NCBI GenBank assembly: GCA_027186245.1
Contig: CP114483.1
Coordinates: 13,164,220-13,228,219 of the forward strand
DNA length: 64,000 bases
Origin: Coriaria nepalensis
Taxonomy: Eukaryota; Streptophyta; Magnoliopsida; Cucurbitales; Coriariaceae
Direction of reading: 5' to 3'
Shown here piece after piece: positions 26,300-40,589 of this stretch. The notes under the pieces were generated by a model. That model had not been told where the DNA came from. It saw only the letters and a list, made by a program, of their open reading frames with translations, and made no database searches. Both the position numbers and the translations under genes were made by a program. Position 1 is the first letter of the stretch; every line of letters begins with the position of its first letter.

Positions 26300-29200
26300 G
26301 AATTCGTTCGGATTAATTTAGAATGATTTCATGATTACAAGAGACTCAATGACATGATTTTAAGGCTAAACAAATGCGTTGTTGCCTTGAATCGATCAAC
26401 GGCAAGTTATGGACGAAAGTCATGTTTAAACTGCGAATTTCGTACGAAGTGATATTGAATGATTTAATGACTAAAAGAGACGCAATAATACGACTTTAAG
26501 TCTAAAAAAATGCATAGTTTTCTTCAGTAGATCATTTGCAAGTTATGCATGAAAGTCGTGTTTTAAATGCAAACATAGAATTGGTTCGACGTGCTTTCAA
26601 ACAATTTAATGACATGAAAAGACTGAATGACATGCTTTTTAAGGCTAAAGGAATGCATTGTTGTCTTCTATACATTAATTGCAAGTTATGTAAGAAAATC
26701 ATGTTTGAAGGGCGAAAATAGAATTCGTTCGGCTTAATTAAAATGATTTCATGACTACAAGAGACTCAATGACATGATTTTAAGGCTAGACAAATGTGTT
26801 GTTGCCTTGAATCGATCAACGGCAAGTTATGCACGAAAGTCATGTTTAAACTGCGAATTTCGTACGAAGTGATATTGAATGATTTAATGACTAAAAGAGA
26901 CGCAATAATACGACTTTAAGTCTAAAAAAATGCATAGTTTTCTTCAATAGATCATTTGCAAGTAATGCATGAAACTCGTGTTTTAAATGCAAACATAGAA
27001 TTGGTTCGACGTGCTTTCAAACAATTTAAGGACATGAAAAGACTGAATGACATGCTTTTTAAGGCTAAAGGAATGCATTGTTGTCTTCAATAGATTAATT
27101 GCAAGTTATGTAAGAAAATCATGTTTGAAGGGCGAAAATAGAATTCGTTCGGCTTAATTAAAATGATTTCATGACCACAAGAGACTCAATGACATGATTT
27201 TAAGGCTAGACAAATGTGTTGTTGCCTTGAATCGATCAACGGCAAGTTATGCACGAAAGTCATGTTTAAACTGCGAATTTCGTACGAAGTGATATTGAAT
27301 GATTTAATGACTAAAAGAGACGCAATAATACGACTTTAAGTCTAAAAAAATGCATAGTTTTCCGCAATAGATCATTTGCAAGTAATGCATGAAACTCGTG
27401 TTTTAAATGCAAACATAGAATTGGTTCGACGTGCTTTCAAACAATTTAATGACATGAAAAGACTGAATGACATGCTTTTTAATGCTAAAGGAATGCATTG
27501 TTGTCTTCAATAGATTAATTGCAAGTTATGTAAGAAAATCATGTTTGAAGGGCGAAAATAGAATTCGTTCGGATTAATTTAGAATGATTTCATGATTACA
27601 AGAGACTCAATGACATGATTTTAAGGCTAAACAAATGCGTTGTTGCCTTGAATCGATCAACGGCAAGTTATGGACGAAAGTCATGTTTAAACTGCGAATT
27701 TCGTACGAAGTGATAGTGAATGATTTAATGACTAAAAGAGACGCAATAATACGACTTTAAGTCTAAAAAGATGCATAGTTTTCTTCAGTAGATCATTTGC
27801 AAGTTATGCATGAAAGTCGTGTTTTAAATGCAAACATAGAATTGGTTCGACGTGCTTTCAAACAATTTAATGACATGAAAAGACTGAATGACATGCTTTT
27901 TAAGGCTAAAGGAATGCATTGTTGTCTTCAATAGATTAATTGCAAGTTATGTAAGAAAATCATGTTTGAAGGGCGAAAATAGAATTCGTTCGGCTTAATT
28001 AAAATGATTTCATGACTACAAGAGACTCAATGACATGATTTTAAGGCTAGACAAATGTGTTGTTGCCTTGAATCGATCAACGGCAAGTTATGCACGAAAG
28101 TCATGTTTAAACTGCGAATTTCGTACGAAGTGATATTGAATGATTTAATGACTAAAAGAGACGCAATAATACGACTTTAAGTCTAAAAAAATGCATAGTT
28201 TTCTACAATAGATCATTTGCAAGTAATGCATGAAACTCGTGTTTTAAATGCAAACATAGAATTGGTTCGACGTGCTTTCAAACAATTTAATGACATGAAA
28301 AGACTGAATGACATGCTTTTTAAGGCTAAAGGAATGCATTGTTGTCTTCAATAGATTAATTGCAAGTTATGTAAGAAAATCATGTTTGAAGGGCGAAAAT
28401 AGAATTCGTTCGGCTTAATTAAAATGATTTCATGACTACAAGAGGCTCAATGACATGATTTTAAGGCTAGACAAATGTGTTGTTGCCTTGAATCGATCAA
28501 CGGCAAGTTATGCACGAAAGTCATGTTTAAACTGCGAATTTCGTACGAAGTGATATTGAATGATTTAATGACTAAAAGAGACGCAATAATACGACTTTAA
28601 GTCTAAAAAAATGCATAGTTTTCTGCAATAGATCATTTGCAAGTAATGCATGAAACTTGTGTTTTAAATGCAAACATAGAATTGGTTCGACGTGCTTTCA
28701 AACAATTTAATGACATGAAAAGACTGAATGACATGCTTTTTAAGGCTAAAGGAATGCATTGTTGTCTTCAATAGATTAATTGCAAGTTATGTAAGAAAAT
28801 CATGTTTGAAGGGCGAAAATAGAATTCGTTCGGATTAATTTAGAATGATTTCATGATTACAAGAGACTCAATGAGATGATTTTAAGGCTAAACAAATGCG
28901 TTGTTGCCTTGAATCGATCAACGGCAAGTTATGGACGAAAGTCATGTTTAAACTGCGAATTTCGTACGAAGTGATATTGAATGATTTAATGACTAAAAGA
29001 GACGCAATAATACGACTTTAAGTCTAAAAAAATGCATAGTTTTCTTCAGTAGATCATTTGCAAGTTATGCATGAAAGTCGTGTTTTAAATGCAAACATAG
29101 AATTGGTTCGACGTGCTTTCAAACAATTTAATGACATGAAAAGACTGAATGACATGCTTTTTAAGGCTAAAGGAATGCATTGTTGTCTTCAATAGATTAA

Positions 29201-32200
29201 TTGCAAGTTATGTAAGAAAATCATGTTTGAAGGGCGAAAATAGAATTCGTTCGGCTTAATTAAAATGATTTCATGATTACAAGAGACTCAATGACATGAT
29301 TTTAAGGCTAAACAAATGCGTTGTTGCCTTGAATCGATCAACGGCAAGTTATGCACGAAAGTCATGTTTAAACTGCGAATTTCGTACGAAGTGATACTGA
29401 ATCATTTAATGACTAAAAGAGACGCAACAATACGACTTTAAGGCTAAAAAAATGCATAGTTTTCTTCAATAGATCATTTGCAAGTTATGCATGAAAGTCG
29501 TGTTTTAAATGCAAACATAGAATTGGTTCGACGTGCTTTCAAACAATTTAATGACATGAAAAGACTGAATGACATGCTTTTTAAGGCTAAAGGAATGCAT
29601 TGTTGTCTTCAATAGATTAATTGCAAGTTATGTAAGAAAATCATGTTTGAAGGGCGAAAATAGAATTCGTTCGGCTTAATTAAAATGATTTCATGACTAC
29701 AAGAGACTCAATGACATGATTTTAAGGCTAGACAAATGTGTTGTTGCCTTGAATCGATCAACGGCAAGTTATGCACGAAAGTCATGTTTAAACTGCGAAT
29801 TTCGTACGAAGTGATATTGAATGATTTAATGACTAAAAGAGACGCAATAATACGACTTTAAGTCTAAAAAAATGCATAGTTTTCTTCAATAGATCATTTG
29901 CAAGTAATGCATGAAACTCGTGTTTTAAATGCAAACATAGAATTGGTTCGACGTGCTTTCAAACAATTTCATGACATGAAAAGACTGAATGACATGCTTT
30001 TTAAGGCTAAAGGAATGCATTGTTGTCTTCAATAGATTAATTGCAAGTTATGTAAGAAAATCATGTTTGAAGGGCGAAAATAGAATTCGTTCGGCTTAAT
30101 TAAAATGATTTCATGACTACAAGAGACTCAATGACATGATTTTAAGGCTAAACAAATGCGTTGTTGCCTTGAATCGATCAAAGGCAAGTTATGCACGAAA
30201 GTCATGTTTAAACTGCGAATTTCGTACGAAGTGATATTGAATGATTTAATGACTAAAAGAGACGCAATAATACGACTTTAAGTCTAAAAAAATGCATAGT
30301 TTTCTTCAATAGATCATTTGCAAGTAATGCATGAAACTCGTGTTTTAAATGCAAACATAGAATTGGTTCGACGTGCTTTCAAACAATTTAATGACATGAA
30401 AAGACTGAATGACATGCTTTTTAAGGCTAAAGGAATGCATTGTTGTCTTCAATAGATTAATTGCAAGTTATGTAAGAAAATCATGCTTGAAGGGCGAAAA
30501 TAGAATTCGTTCGGATTAATTTAGAATGATTTCATGATTACAAGAGACTCAATGACATGATTTTAAGGCTAAACAAATGCGTTGTTGCCTTGAATCGATC
30601 AACGGCAAGTTATGCACGAAAGTCATGTTTAAACTGCGAATTTCGTACGAAGTGATACTGAATCATTTAATGACTAAAAGAGACGCAACAATACGACTTT
30701 AAGGCTAAAAAAATGCATAGTTTTCTTCAATAGATCATTTGCAAGTTATGCATGAAAGTCGTGTTTCAAATGCAAACATAGAATTGGTTCGACGTGCTTT
30801 CAAACAATTTAATGACATGAAAAGACTGAATCACATGCTTTTTAAGGCTAAAGGAATGCATTGTTGTCTTCAATAGATTAATTGCAAGTTATGTAAGAAA
30901 ATCATGTTTGAAGGGCGAAAATAGAATTCGTTCGGATTAATTTAGAATGATTTCATGATTACAAGAGACTCAATGACATGATTTTAAGGCTAAACATATG
31001 CGTTGTTGCCTTGAATCGATCAACGGCAAGTTATGGACGAAAGTCATGTTTAAACTGCGAATTTCGTACGAAGTGATAATGAATGATTTAATGACTAAAA
31101 GAGACGCAATAATACGACTTTAAGTCTAAAAAAATGCATAGTTTTCTTCAGTAGATCATTTGCAAGTTATGCATGAAAGTCGTGTTTTAAATGCAAACAT
31201 AGAATTGGTTCGACGTGCTTTCAAACAATTTAATGACATGAAAAGACTGAATGACATGCTTTTTAAGGCTAAAGGAATGCATTGTTGTCTTCAATAGATT
31301 AATTGCAAGTTATGTAAGAAAATCATGTTTGAAGGGCGAAAATAGAATTCGTTCGGCTTAATTAAAATGATTTCATGACTACAAGAGACTCAATGACATG
31401 ATTTTAAGGCTAGACAAATGTGTTGTTGCCTTGAATCGATCAACGGCAAGTTATGCACGAAAGTCATGTTTAAACTGCGAATTTCGTACGAAGTGATATT
31501 GAATGATTTAATGACTAAAAAAGACGCAATAATACGACTTTAAGTCTAAAAAAATGCATAGTTTTCTGCAATAGATCATTTGCAAGTAATGCATGAAACT
31601 CGTGTTTTAAATGCAAACATAGAATTGGTTCGACGTGCTTTCAAACAATTTAATGACATGAAAAGACTGAATGACATGCTTTTTAAGGCTAAAGGAATGC
31701 ATTGTTGTCTTCAATAGATTAATTGCAAGTTATGTAAGAAAATCATGTTTGAAGGGCGAAAATAGAATTCGTTCGGCTTAATTAAAATGATTTCATGACT
31801 ACAAGAGACTCAATGACATGATTTTAAGGCTAGACAAATGTGTTGTTGCCTTGAATCGATCAACGGCAAGTTATGCACGAAAGTCATGTTTAAACTGCGA
31901 ATTTCGTACGAAGTGATATTGAATGATTTAATGACTAAAAGAGACGCAATAATACGACTTTAAGTCTAAAAAAATGCATAGTTTTCTGCAATAGATCATT
32001 TGCAAGTAATGCATGAAACTCGTGTTTTAAATGCAAACATAGAATTGGTTCGACGTGCTTTCAAACAATTTAATGACATGAAAAGACTGAATGACATGCT
32101 TTTTAAGGCTAAAGGAATGCATTGTTGTCTTCAATAGATTAATTGCAAGTTATGTAAGAAAATCATGTTTGAAGGGCGAAAATAGAATTCGTTCGGATTA

Positions 32201-33460
32201 ATTTAGAATGATTTCATGATTACAAGAGACTCAATGACATGATTTTAAGGCTAAACAAATGCGTTGTTGCCTTGAATCGATCAACGGCAAGTTATGGACG
32301 AAAGTCATGTTTAAACTGCGAATTTCGTACGAAGTGATATTGAATGATTTAATGACTAAAAGAGACGCAATAATACGACTTTAAGCCTAAAAAAATGCAT
32401 AGTTTTCTTCAGTAGATCATTTGCAAGTTATGCATGAAAGTCGTGTTTTAAATGCAAACATAGAATTGGTTCGACGTGCTTTCAAACAATTTAATGACAT
32501 GAAAAGACTGAATGACATGCTTTTTAAGGCTAAAGGAATGCATTGTTGTCTTCAATAGATTAATTGCAAGTTATGTAAGAAAATCATGTTTGAAGGGCGA
32601 AAATAGAATTCGTTCGGCTTAATTAAAATGATTTCATGATTACAAGAGACTCAATGACATGATTTTAAGGCTAAACAAATGCGTTGTTGCCTTGAATCGA
32701 TCAACGGCAAGTTATGCACAAAAGTCATGTTTAAACTGCGAATTTCGTACGAAGTGATACTGAATCATTTAATGACTAAAAGAGACGCAACAATACGACT
32801 TTAAGGCTAAAAAAATGCATAGTTTTCTTCAATAGATCATTTGCAAGTTATGCATGAAAGTCGTGTTTTAAATGCAAACATAGAATTGGTTCGACGTGCT
32901 TCCAAACAATTTAATGACATGAAAAGACTGAATGACATGCTTTTTAAGGCTAAAGGAATGCATTGTTGTCTTCAATAGATTAATTGCAAGTTATGTAAGA
33001 AAATCATGTTTGAAGGGCGAAAATAGAATTCGTTCGGCTTAATTAAAATGATTTCATGACTACAAGAGACTCAATGACATGATTTTAAGGCTAGACAAAT
33101 GTGTTGTTGCCTTGAATCGATCAACGGCAAGTTATGCACGAAAGTCATGTTTAAACTGCGAATTTCGTACGAAGTGATATTGAATGATTTAATGACTAAA
33201 AGAGACGCAATAATACGACTTTAAGTCTAAAAAAATGCATAGTTTTCTGCAATAGATCATTTGCAAGTAATGCATGAAACTCGTGTTTTAAATGCAAACA
33301 TAGAATTGGTTCGACGTGCTTTCAAACAATTTAATGACATGAAAAGACTGAATGACATGCTTTTTAAGGCTAAAGGAATGCATTGTTGTCTTCAATAGAT
33401 TAATTGCAAGTTATGTAAGAAAATCATGTTTGAAGGGCGAAAATAGAATTCGTTCGGATT
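26300..33460 (-). repeat. Higher-order repeat with a 1261-bp lag (3 trimers) in the right arm
   Basis: The 421-bp form of the trimer, marked by 'gattaattta', begins at 26311, 27572 and 28833, each 1261 bp apart. The same spacing returns at 30935, 32196 and 33457. The linked variants 'ttcagtag' (26523, 27784, 29045; 32408, 33669) and 'atggacgaaag' travel with it. The period is 420 + 420 + 421. Between 28.8 and 30.9 kb the series is interrupted by a 1681-bp step. Confidence 0.75.
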
Positions 33461-36400
33461 AATTTAGAATGATTTCATGATTACAAGAGACTCAATGACA
33501 TGATTTTAAGGCTAAACAAATGCGTTGTTGCCTTGAATCGATCAACGGCAAGTTATGGACGAAAGTCATGTTTAAACTGCGAATTTCGTACGAAGTGATA
33601 TTGAATGATTTAATGACTAAAAGAGACGCAATAATACGACTTTAAGTCTAAAAAAATGCATAGTTTTCTTCAGTAGATCATTTGCAAGTTATGCATGAAA
33701 GTCGTGTTTTAAATGCGAACATAGAATTGGTTCGACGTGCTTTCAAACAATTTAATGACATGAAAAGACTGAATGACATGCTTTTTAAGGCTAAAGGAAT
33801 GCATTGTTGTCTTCAATAGATTAATTGCAAGTTATGTAAGAAAATCATGTTTGAAGGGCGAAAATAGAATTCGTTCGGCTTAATTAAAATGATTTCATGA
33901 TTACAAGAGACTCAATGACATGATTTTAAGGCTAAACAAATGCGTTGTTGCCTTGAATCGATCAACGGCAAGTTATGCACGAAAGTCATGTTTAAACTGC
34001 GAATTTCGTACGAAGTGATACTGAATCATTTAATGACTAAAAGAGACGCAACAATACGACTTTAAGGCTAAAAAAATGCATAGTTTTCTTCAATAGATCA
34101 TTTGCAAGTTATGCATGAAAGTCGTGTTTCAAATGCAAACATAGAATTGGTTCGACGTGCTTTCAAACAATTTAATGACATGAAAAGACTGAATCACATG
34201 CTTTTTAAGGCTAAAGGAATGCATTGTTGTCTTCAATAGATTAATTGCAAGTTATGTAAGAAAATCATGTTTGAAGGGCGAAAATAGAATTCGTTCGGAT
34301 TAATTTAGAATGATTTCATGATTACAAGAGACTCAATGACATGATTTTAAGGCTAAACAAATGCGTTGTTGCCTTGAATCGATCAACGGCAAGTTATGCA
34401 CGAAAGTCATGTTTAAACTGCGAATTTCGTACGAAGTGATACTGAATCATTTAATGACTAAAAGAGACACAACAATACGACTTTAAGGCTAAAAAAATGC
34501 ATAGTTGCCTTCAATAGATCATTTGCAAGTTATGCATGAAAGTCGTGTTTTAAATGCAAAAATAGAATTGGTTCGACGTGCTTTCAAACAATTTAATGAC
34601 ATGAAAAGACTGAATGACATGCTTTTTAAGGCTAAAGGAATGCATTGTTGTCTTCAATAGATTAATTGCAAGTTATGTAAGAAAATCATGTTTGAAGGGC
34701 GAAAATAGAATTCGTTCGGCTTAATTAAAATGATTTCATGACTACAAGAGACTCAATGACATGATTTTAAGGCTAGACAAATGTGTTGTTGCCTTGAATC
34801 GATCAACGGCAAGTTATGCACGAAAGTCATGTTTAAACAGCGAATTTCGTACGAAGTGATATTGAATGATTTAATGACTAAAAGAGACGCAATAATACGA
34901 CTTTAAGTCTAAAAAAATGCATAGTTTTCTGCAATAGATCATTTGCAAGTAATGCATGAAACTCGTGTTTTAAATGCAAACATAGAATTGGTTCGACGTG
35001 CTTTCAAACAATTTAATGACATGAAAAGACTGAATGACATGCTTTTTAAGGCTAAAGGAATGCATTGTTGTCTTCAATAGATTAATTGCAAGTTATGTAA
35101 GAAAATCATGTTTGAAGGGCGAAAATAGAATTCGTTCGGATTAATTTAGAATGATTTCATGATTACAAGAGACTCAATGACATGATTTTAAGGCTAAACA
35201 AATGCGTTGTTGCCTTGAATCGATCAACGGCAAGTTATGGACGAAAGTCATGTTTAAACTGCGAATTTCGTACGAAGTGATATTGAATGATTTAATGACT
35301 AAAAGAGACGCAATAATACGACTTTAAGTCTAAAAAAATGCATAGTTTTCTTCAGTAGATCATTTGCAAGTTATGCATGAAAGTCGTGTTTTAAATGCAA
35401 ACATAGAATTGGTTCGACGTGCTTTCAAACAATTTAATGACATGAAAAGACTGAATGACATGCTTTTTAAGGCTAAAGGAATGCATTGTTGTCTTCAATA
35501 GATTAATTGCAAGTTATGTAAGAAAATCATGTTTGAAGGGCGAAAATAGAATTCGTTCGGCTTAATTAAAATGATTTCATGATTACAAGAGACTCAATGA
35601 CATGATTTTAAGGCTAAACAAATGCGTTGTTGCCTTGAATCGATCAACGGCAAGTTATGCACGAAAGTCATGTTTAAACTGCGAATTTCGTACGAAGTGA
35701 TACTGAATCATTTAATGACTAAAAGAGACGCAACAATACGACTTTAAGGCTAAAAAAATGCATAGTTTTCTTCAATAGATCATTTGCAAGTTATGCATGA
35801 AAGTCGTGTTTCAAATGCAAACATAGAATTGGTTCGACGTGCTTTCAAACAATTTAATGACATGAAAAGACTGAATCACATGCTTTTTAAGGCTAAAGGA
35901 ATGCATTGTTGTCTTCAATAGATTAATTGCAAGTTATGTAAGAAAATCATGTTTGAAGGGCGAAAATAGAATTCGTTCGGATTAATTTAGAATGATTTCA
36001 TGATTACAAGAGACTCAATGACATGATTTTAAGGCTAAACAAATGCGTTGTTGCCTTGAATCGATCAACGGCAAGTTATGGACGAAAGTCATGTTTAAAC
36101 TGCGAATTTCGTACGAAGTGATATTGAATGATTTAATGACTAAAAGAGACGCAATAATACGACTTTAAGTCTAAAAAAATGCATAGTTTTCTTCAGTAGA
36201 TCATTTGCAAGTTATGCATGAAAGTCGTGTTTTAAATGCAAACATAGAATTGGTTCGACGTGCTTTCAAACAATTTAATGACATGAAAAGACTGAATGAC
36301 ATGCTTTTTAAGGCTAAAGGAATGCATTGTTGTCTTCAATAGATTAATTGCAAGTTATGTAAGAAAATCATGTTTGAAGGGCGAAAATAGAATTCGTTCG

Positions 36401-36840
36401 GCTTAATTAAAATGATTTCATGACTACAAGAGACTCAATGACATGATTTTAAGGCTAGACAAATGTGTTGTTGCCTTGAATCGATCAACGGCAAGTTATG
36501 CACGAAAGTCATGTTTAAACTGCGAATTTCGTACGAAGTGATATTGAATGATTTAATGACTAAAAGAGACGCAATAATACGACTTTAAGTCTAAAAAAAT
36601 GCATAGTTTTCTGCAATAGATCATTTGCAAGTAATGCATGAAACTCGTGTTTTAAATGCAAACATAGAATTGGTTCGACGTGCTTTCAAACAATTTAATG
36701 ACATGAAAAGACTGAATGACATGCTTTTTAAGGCTAAAGGAATGCATTGTTGTCTTCAATAGATTAATTGCAAGTTATGTAAGAAAATCATGTTTGAAGG
36801 GCGAAAATAGAATTCGTTCGGATTAATTTAGAATGATTTC
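33450..36840 (-). repeat. Two-trimer alternation with an 841-bp lag
   Basis: The marker 'gattaattta' occurs at 33457, 34298, 35139, 35980 and 36821, each exactly 841 bp after the last. 421-bp trimers therefore alternate strictly with 420-bp trimers ('gcttaattaaaa'). Other variants do not all follow the same phase: one copy has 'gcacgaaag' where the others have 'ggacgaaag'. This suggests patchwork exchange on top of the duplication. Confidence 0.7.
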
Positions 36841-39800
36841 ATGATTACAAGAGACTCAATGACATGATTTTAAGGCTAAACAAATGCGTTGTTGCCTTGA
36901 ATCGATCAACGGCAAGTTATGGACGAAAGTCATGTTTAAACTGCGAATTTCGTACGAAGTGATATTGAATGATTTAATGACTAAAAGAGACGCAATAATA
37001 CGACTTTAAGTCTAAAAAAATGCATAGTTTTCTTCAGTAGATCATTTGCAAGTTATGCATGAAAGTCGTGTTTTAAATGCAAACATAGAATTGGTTCGAC
37101 GTGCTTTCAAACAATTTAATGACATGAAAAGACTGAATGACATGCTTTTTAAGGCTAAAGGAATGCATTGTTGTCTTCAATAGATTAATTGCAAGTTATG
37201 TAAGAAAATCATGTTTGAAGGGCGAAAATAGAATTCGTTCGGCTTAATTAAAATGATTTCATGACTACAAGAGACTCAATGACATGATTTTAAGGCTAGA
37301 CAAATGCGTTGTTGCCTTGAATCGATCAACGGCAAGTTATGCACGAAAGTCATGTTTAAACTGCGAATTTCGTACGAAGTGATATTGAATGATTTAATGA
37401 CTAAAAGAGACGCAATAATACGACTTTAAGTCTAAAAAAATGCATAGTTTTCTGCAATAGATCATTTGCAAGTAATGCATGAAACTCGTGTTTTAAATGC
37501 AAACATAGAATTGGTTCGACGTGCTTTCAAACAATTTAATGACATGAAAAGACTGAATGACATGCTTTTTAAGGCTAAAGGAATGCATTGTTGTCTTCAA
37601 TAGATTAATTGCAAGTTATGTAAGAAAATCATGTTTGAAGGGCGAAAATAGAATTCGTTCGGCTTAATTAAAATGATTTCATGATTACAAGAGACTCAAT
37701 GACATGATTTTAAGGCTAAACAAATGCGTTGTTGCCTTGAATCGATCAACGGCAAGTTATGCACGAAAGTCATGTTTAAACTGCGAATTTCGTACGAAGT
37801 GATACTGAATCATTTAATGACTAAAAGAGACGCAACAATACGACTTTAAGGCTAAAAAAATGCATAGTTTTCTTCAATAGATCATTTGCAAGTTATGCAT
37901 GAAAGTCGTGTTTCAAATGCAAACATAGAATTGGTTCGACGTGCTTTCAAACAATTTAATGACATGAAAAGACTGAATCACATGCTTTTTAAGGCTAAAG
38001 GAATGCATTGTTGTCTTCAATAGATTAATTGCAAGTTATGTAAGAAAATCATGTTTGAAGGGCGAAAATAGAATTCGTTCGGCTTAATTAAAATGATTTC
38101 ATGACTACAAGAGACTCAATGACATGATTTTAAGGCTAGACAAATGCGTTGTTGCCTTGAATCGATCAACGGCAAGTTATGCACGAAAGTCATGTTTAAA
38201 CTGCGAATTTCGTACGAAGTGATATTGAATGATTTAATGACTAAAAGAGACGCAATAATACGACTTTAAGTCTAAAAAAATGCATAGTTTTCTTCAATAG
38301 ATCATTTGCAAGTAATGCATGAAACTCGTGTTTTAAATGCAAACATAGAATTGGTTCGACGTGCTTTCAAACAATTTAATGACATGGAAAGACTGAATGA
38401 CATGCTTTTTAAGGCTAAAGGAATGCATTGTTGTCTTCAATAGATTAATTGCAAGTTATGTAAGAAAATCATGTTTGAAGGGCGAAAATAGAATTCCTTC
38501 GGCTTAATTAGAATGATTTCATGACTACAAGAGACTCAATGACATGATTTTAAGGCTAAACAAATGCGTTGTTGCCTTGAATCGATCAACGGCAAGTTAT
38601 GGACGAAAGTCATGTTTAAACTGCGAATTTCGTACGAAGTGATATTGAATGATTTAATGACTAAAAGAGACGCAATAATACGACTTTAAGTCTAAAAAAA
38701 TGCATAGTTTTCTTCAGTAGATCATTTGCAAGTAATGCATGAAACTCGTGTTTTAAATGCAAACATAGAATTGGTTCGACGTGCTTTCAAACAATTTAAT
38801 GACATGAAAAGACTGAATGACATGCTTTTTAAGGCTAAAGGAATGCATTGTTGTCTTCAATAGATTAATTGCAAGTTATGTAAGAAAATCATGTTTGAAG
38901 GGCGAAAATAGAATTCGTTCGGATTATTTTAGAATGATTTCATGACTACAAGAGACTCAATGACATGATTTTAAGGCTAGACAAATGCGTTGTTGCCTTG
39001 AATCGATCAACGGCAAGTTATGCACGAAAGTCATGTTTAAACTGCGAATTTCGTACGAAGTGATATTGAATGATTTAATCACTAAAAGAGACGCAATAAT
39101 ATGACTTTAAGTGTAAAAAAATGCATAGTTTTCTTCAATAGATCATTTGCAAGTAATGCATGAAAGTCGTGTTTTAAATGCAAACATAGAATTGGTTCGA
39201 CGTGCTTTCAAACAATTTAATGACATGAAAAGACTGAATGACATGCTTTTTAAGGCTAAAGGAATGCATTGTTGTCTTCAATAGATTAATTGCAAGTTAT
39301 GTAAGAAAATCATGTTTGAAGGGCGAAAATAGAATTCGTTCGGATTAATTTAGAATGATTTCATGATTACAAGAGACTCAATGACATGATTTTAAGGCTA
39401 AACAAATGCGTTGTTGCCTTGAATCGATCAACGGCAAGTTATGGACGAAAGTCATGTTTAAACTGCGAATTTCGTACGAAGTGATATTGAATGACTTAAA
39501 TACTAAAAGAGACGCAATAATACGACTTTAAGTGTAAAAAAATGCATAGTTTTCTTCAATAGATCATTTGCAAGTAATGCATGAAACTCGTGTTTTAAAT
39601 GCAAACATAGAATTGGTTCGACGTGCTTTCAAACAATTTAATGACATGAAAAGACTGAATGACATGCTTTTTAAGGCTAAAGGAATGCATTGTTGTATTC
39701 AATAGATTAATTGCAAGTTATGTAAGACAATCATGTTTGAAGGGCGAAAATAGAATTCGTTCGGCTTAATTAAAATGATTTCATGACTACAAGAGACTCA

Positions 39801-40589
39801 ATGACATGATTTTAAGGCTAAACAAATGTGTTGTTGCCTTGAATCGATCAACGGCAAGTTATGCACGAAAGTCATGTTTAAACTGCGAATTTCGTACGAA
39901 GTGATATTGAATGATTTAATCACTAAAAGAGACGCAATAATATGACTTTAAGTGTAAAAAATGCATAGTTTTCTTCAATAGATCATTTGCAAGTAATGCA
40001 TGAAACTCGTGTTTTAAATGCAAACATAGAATTGGTTCGACGTGCTTTCAAACAATTTAATGACATGAAAAGACTGAATGACATGCTTTTTAAGGCTAAA
40101 GGAATGCATTGTTGTCTTCAATAGATTAATTGCAAGTTATGTATGAAAATCATGTTTGAAGGGCGAAAATAGAATTCGTTCGGATTATTTTAGAATGATT
40201 TCATGACTACAAGAGACTCAATGACATGATTTTAAGGCTAGACAAATGCGTTGTTGCCTTGAATCGATCAACGGCAAGTTATGCACGAAAGTCATGTTTA
40301 AACTGCGAATTTAGTACGAAGTGATATTGAATGATTTAATCACTAAAAGAGACGCAATAATATGACTTTAAGTGTAAAAAAATGCATAGTTTTCTTCAAT
40401 AGATCATTTGCAAGTAATGCATGAAACTCGTGTTTTAAATGCAAACATAGAATTGGTTCGACGTGCTTTCAAACAATTTAATGACATGAAAAGACTGAAT
40501 GACATGCTTTTTAAGGCTAAAGGAATGCATTGTTGTCTTCAATAGATTAATTGCAAGTTATGTAAGAAAATCATGTTTGAAGGGCGAAA

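Noticed and set aside
27770..29060. Poly-A runs ('ctaaaaaaatgc') as polyadenylation tails of retrogenes
   Set aside because: The A/T run recurs at the same position in every A monomer and is part of the satellite. No target-site duplications or retroelement bodies are present.
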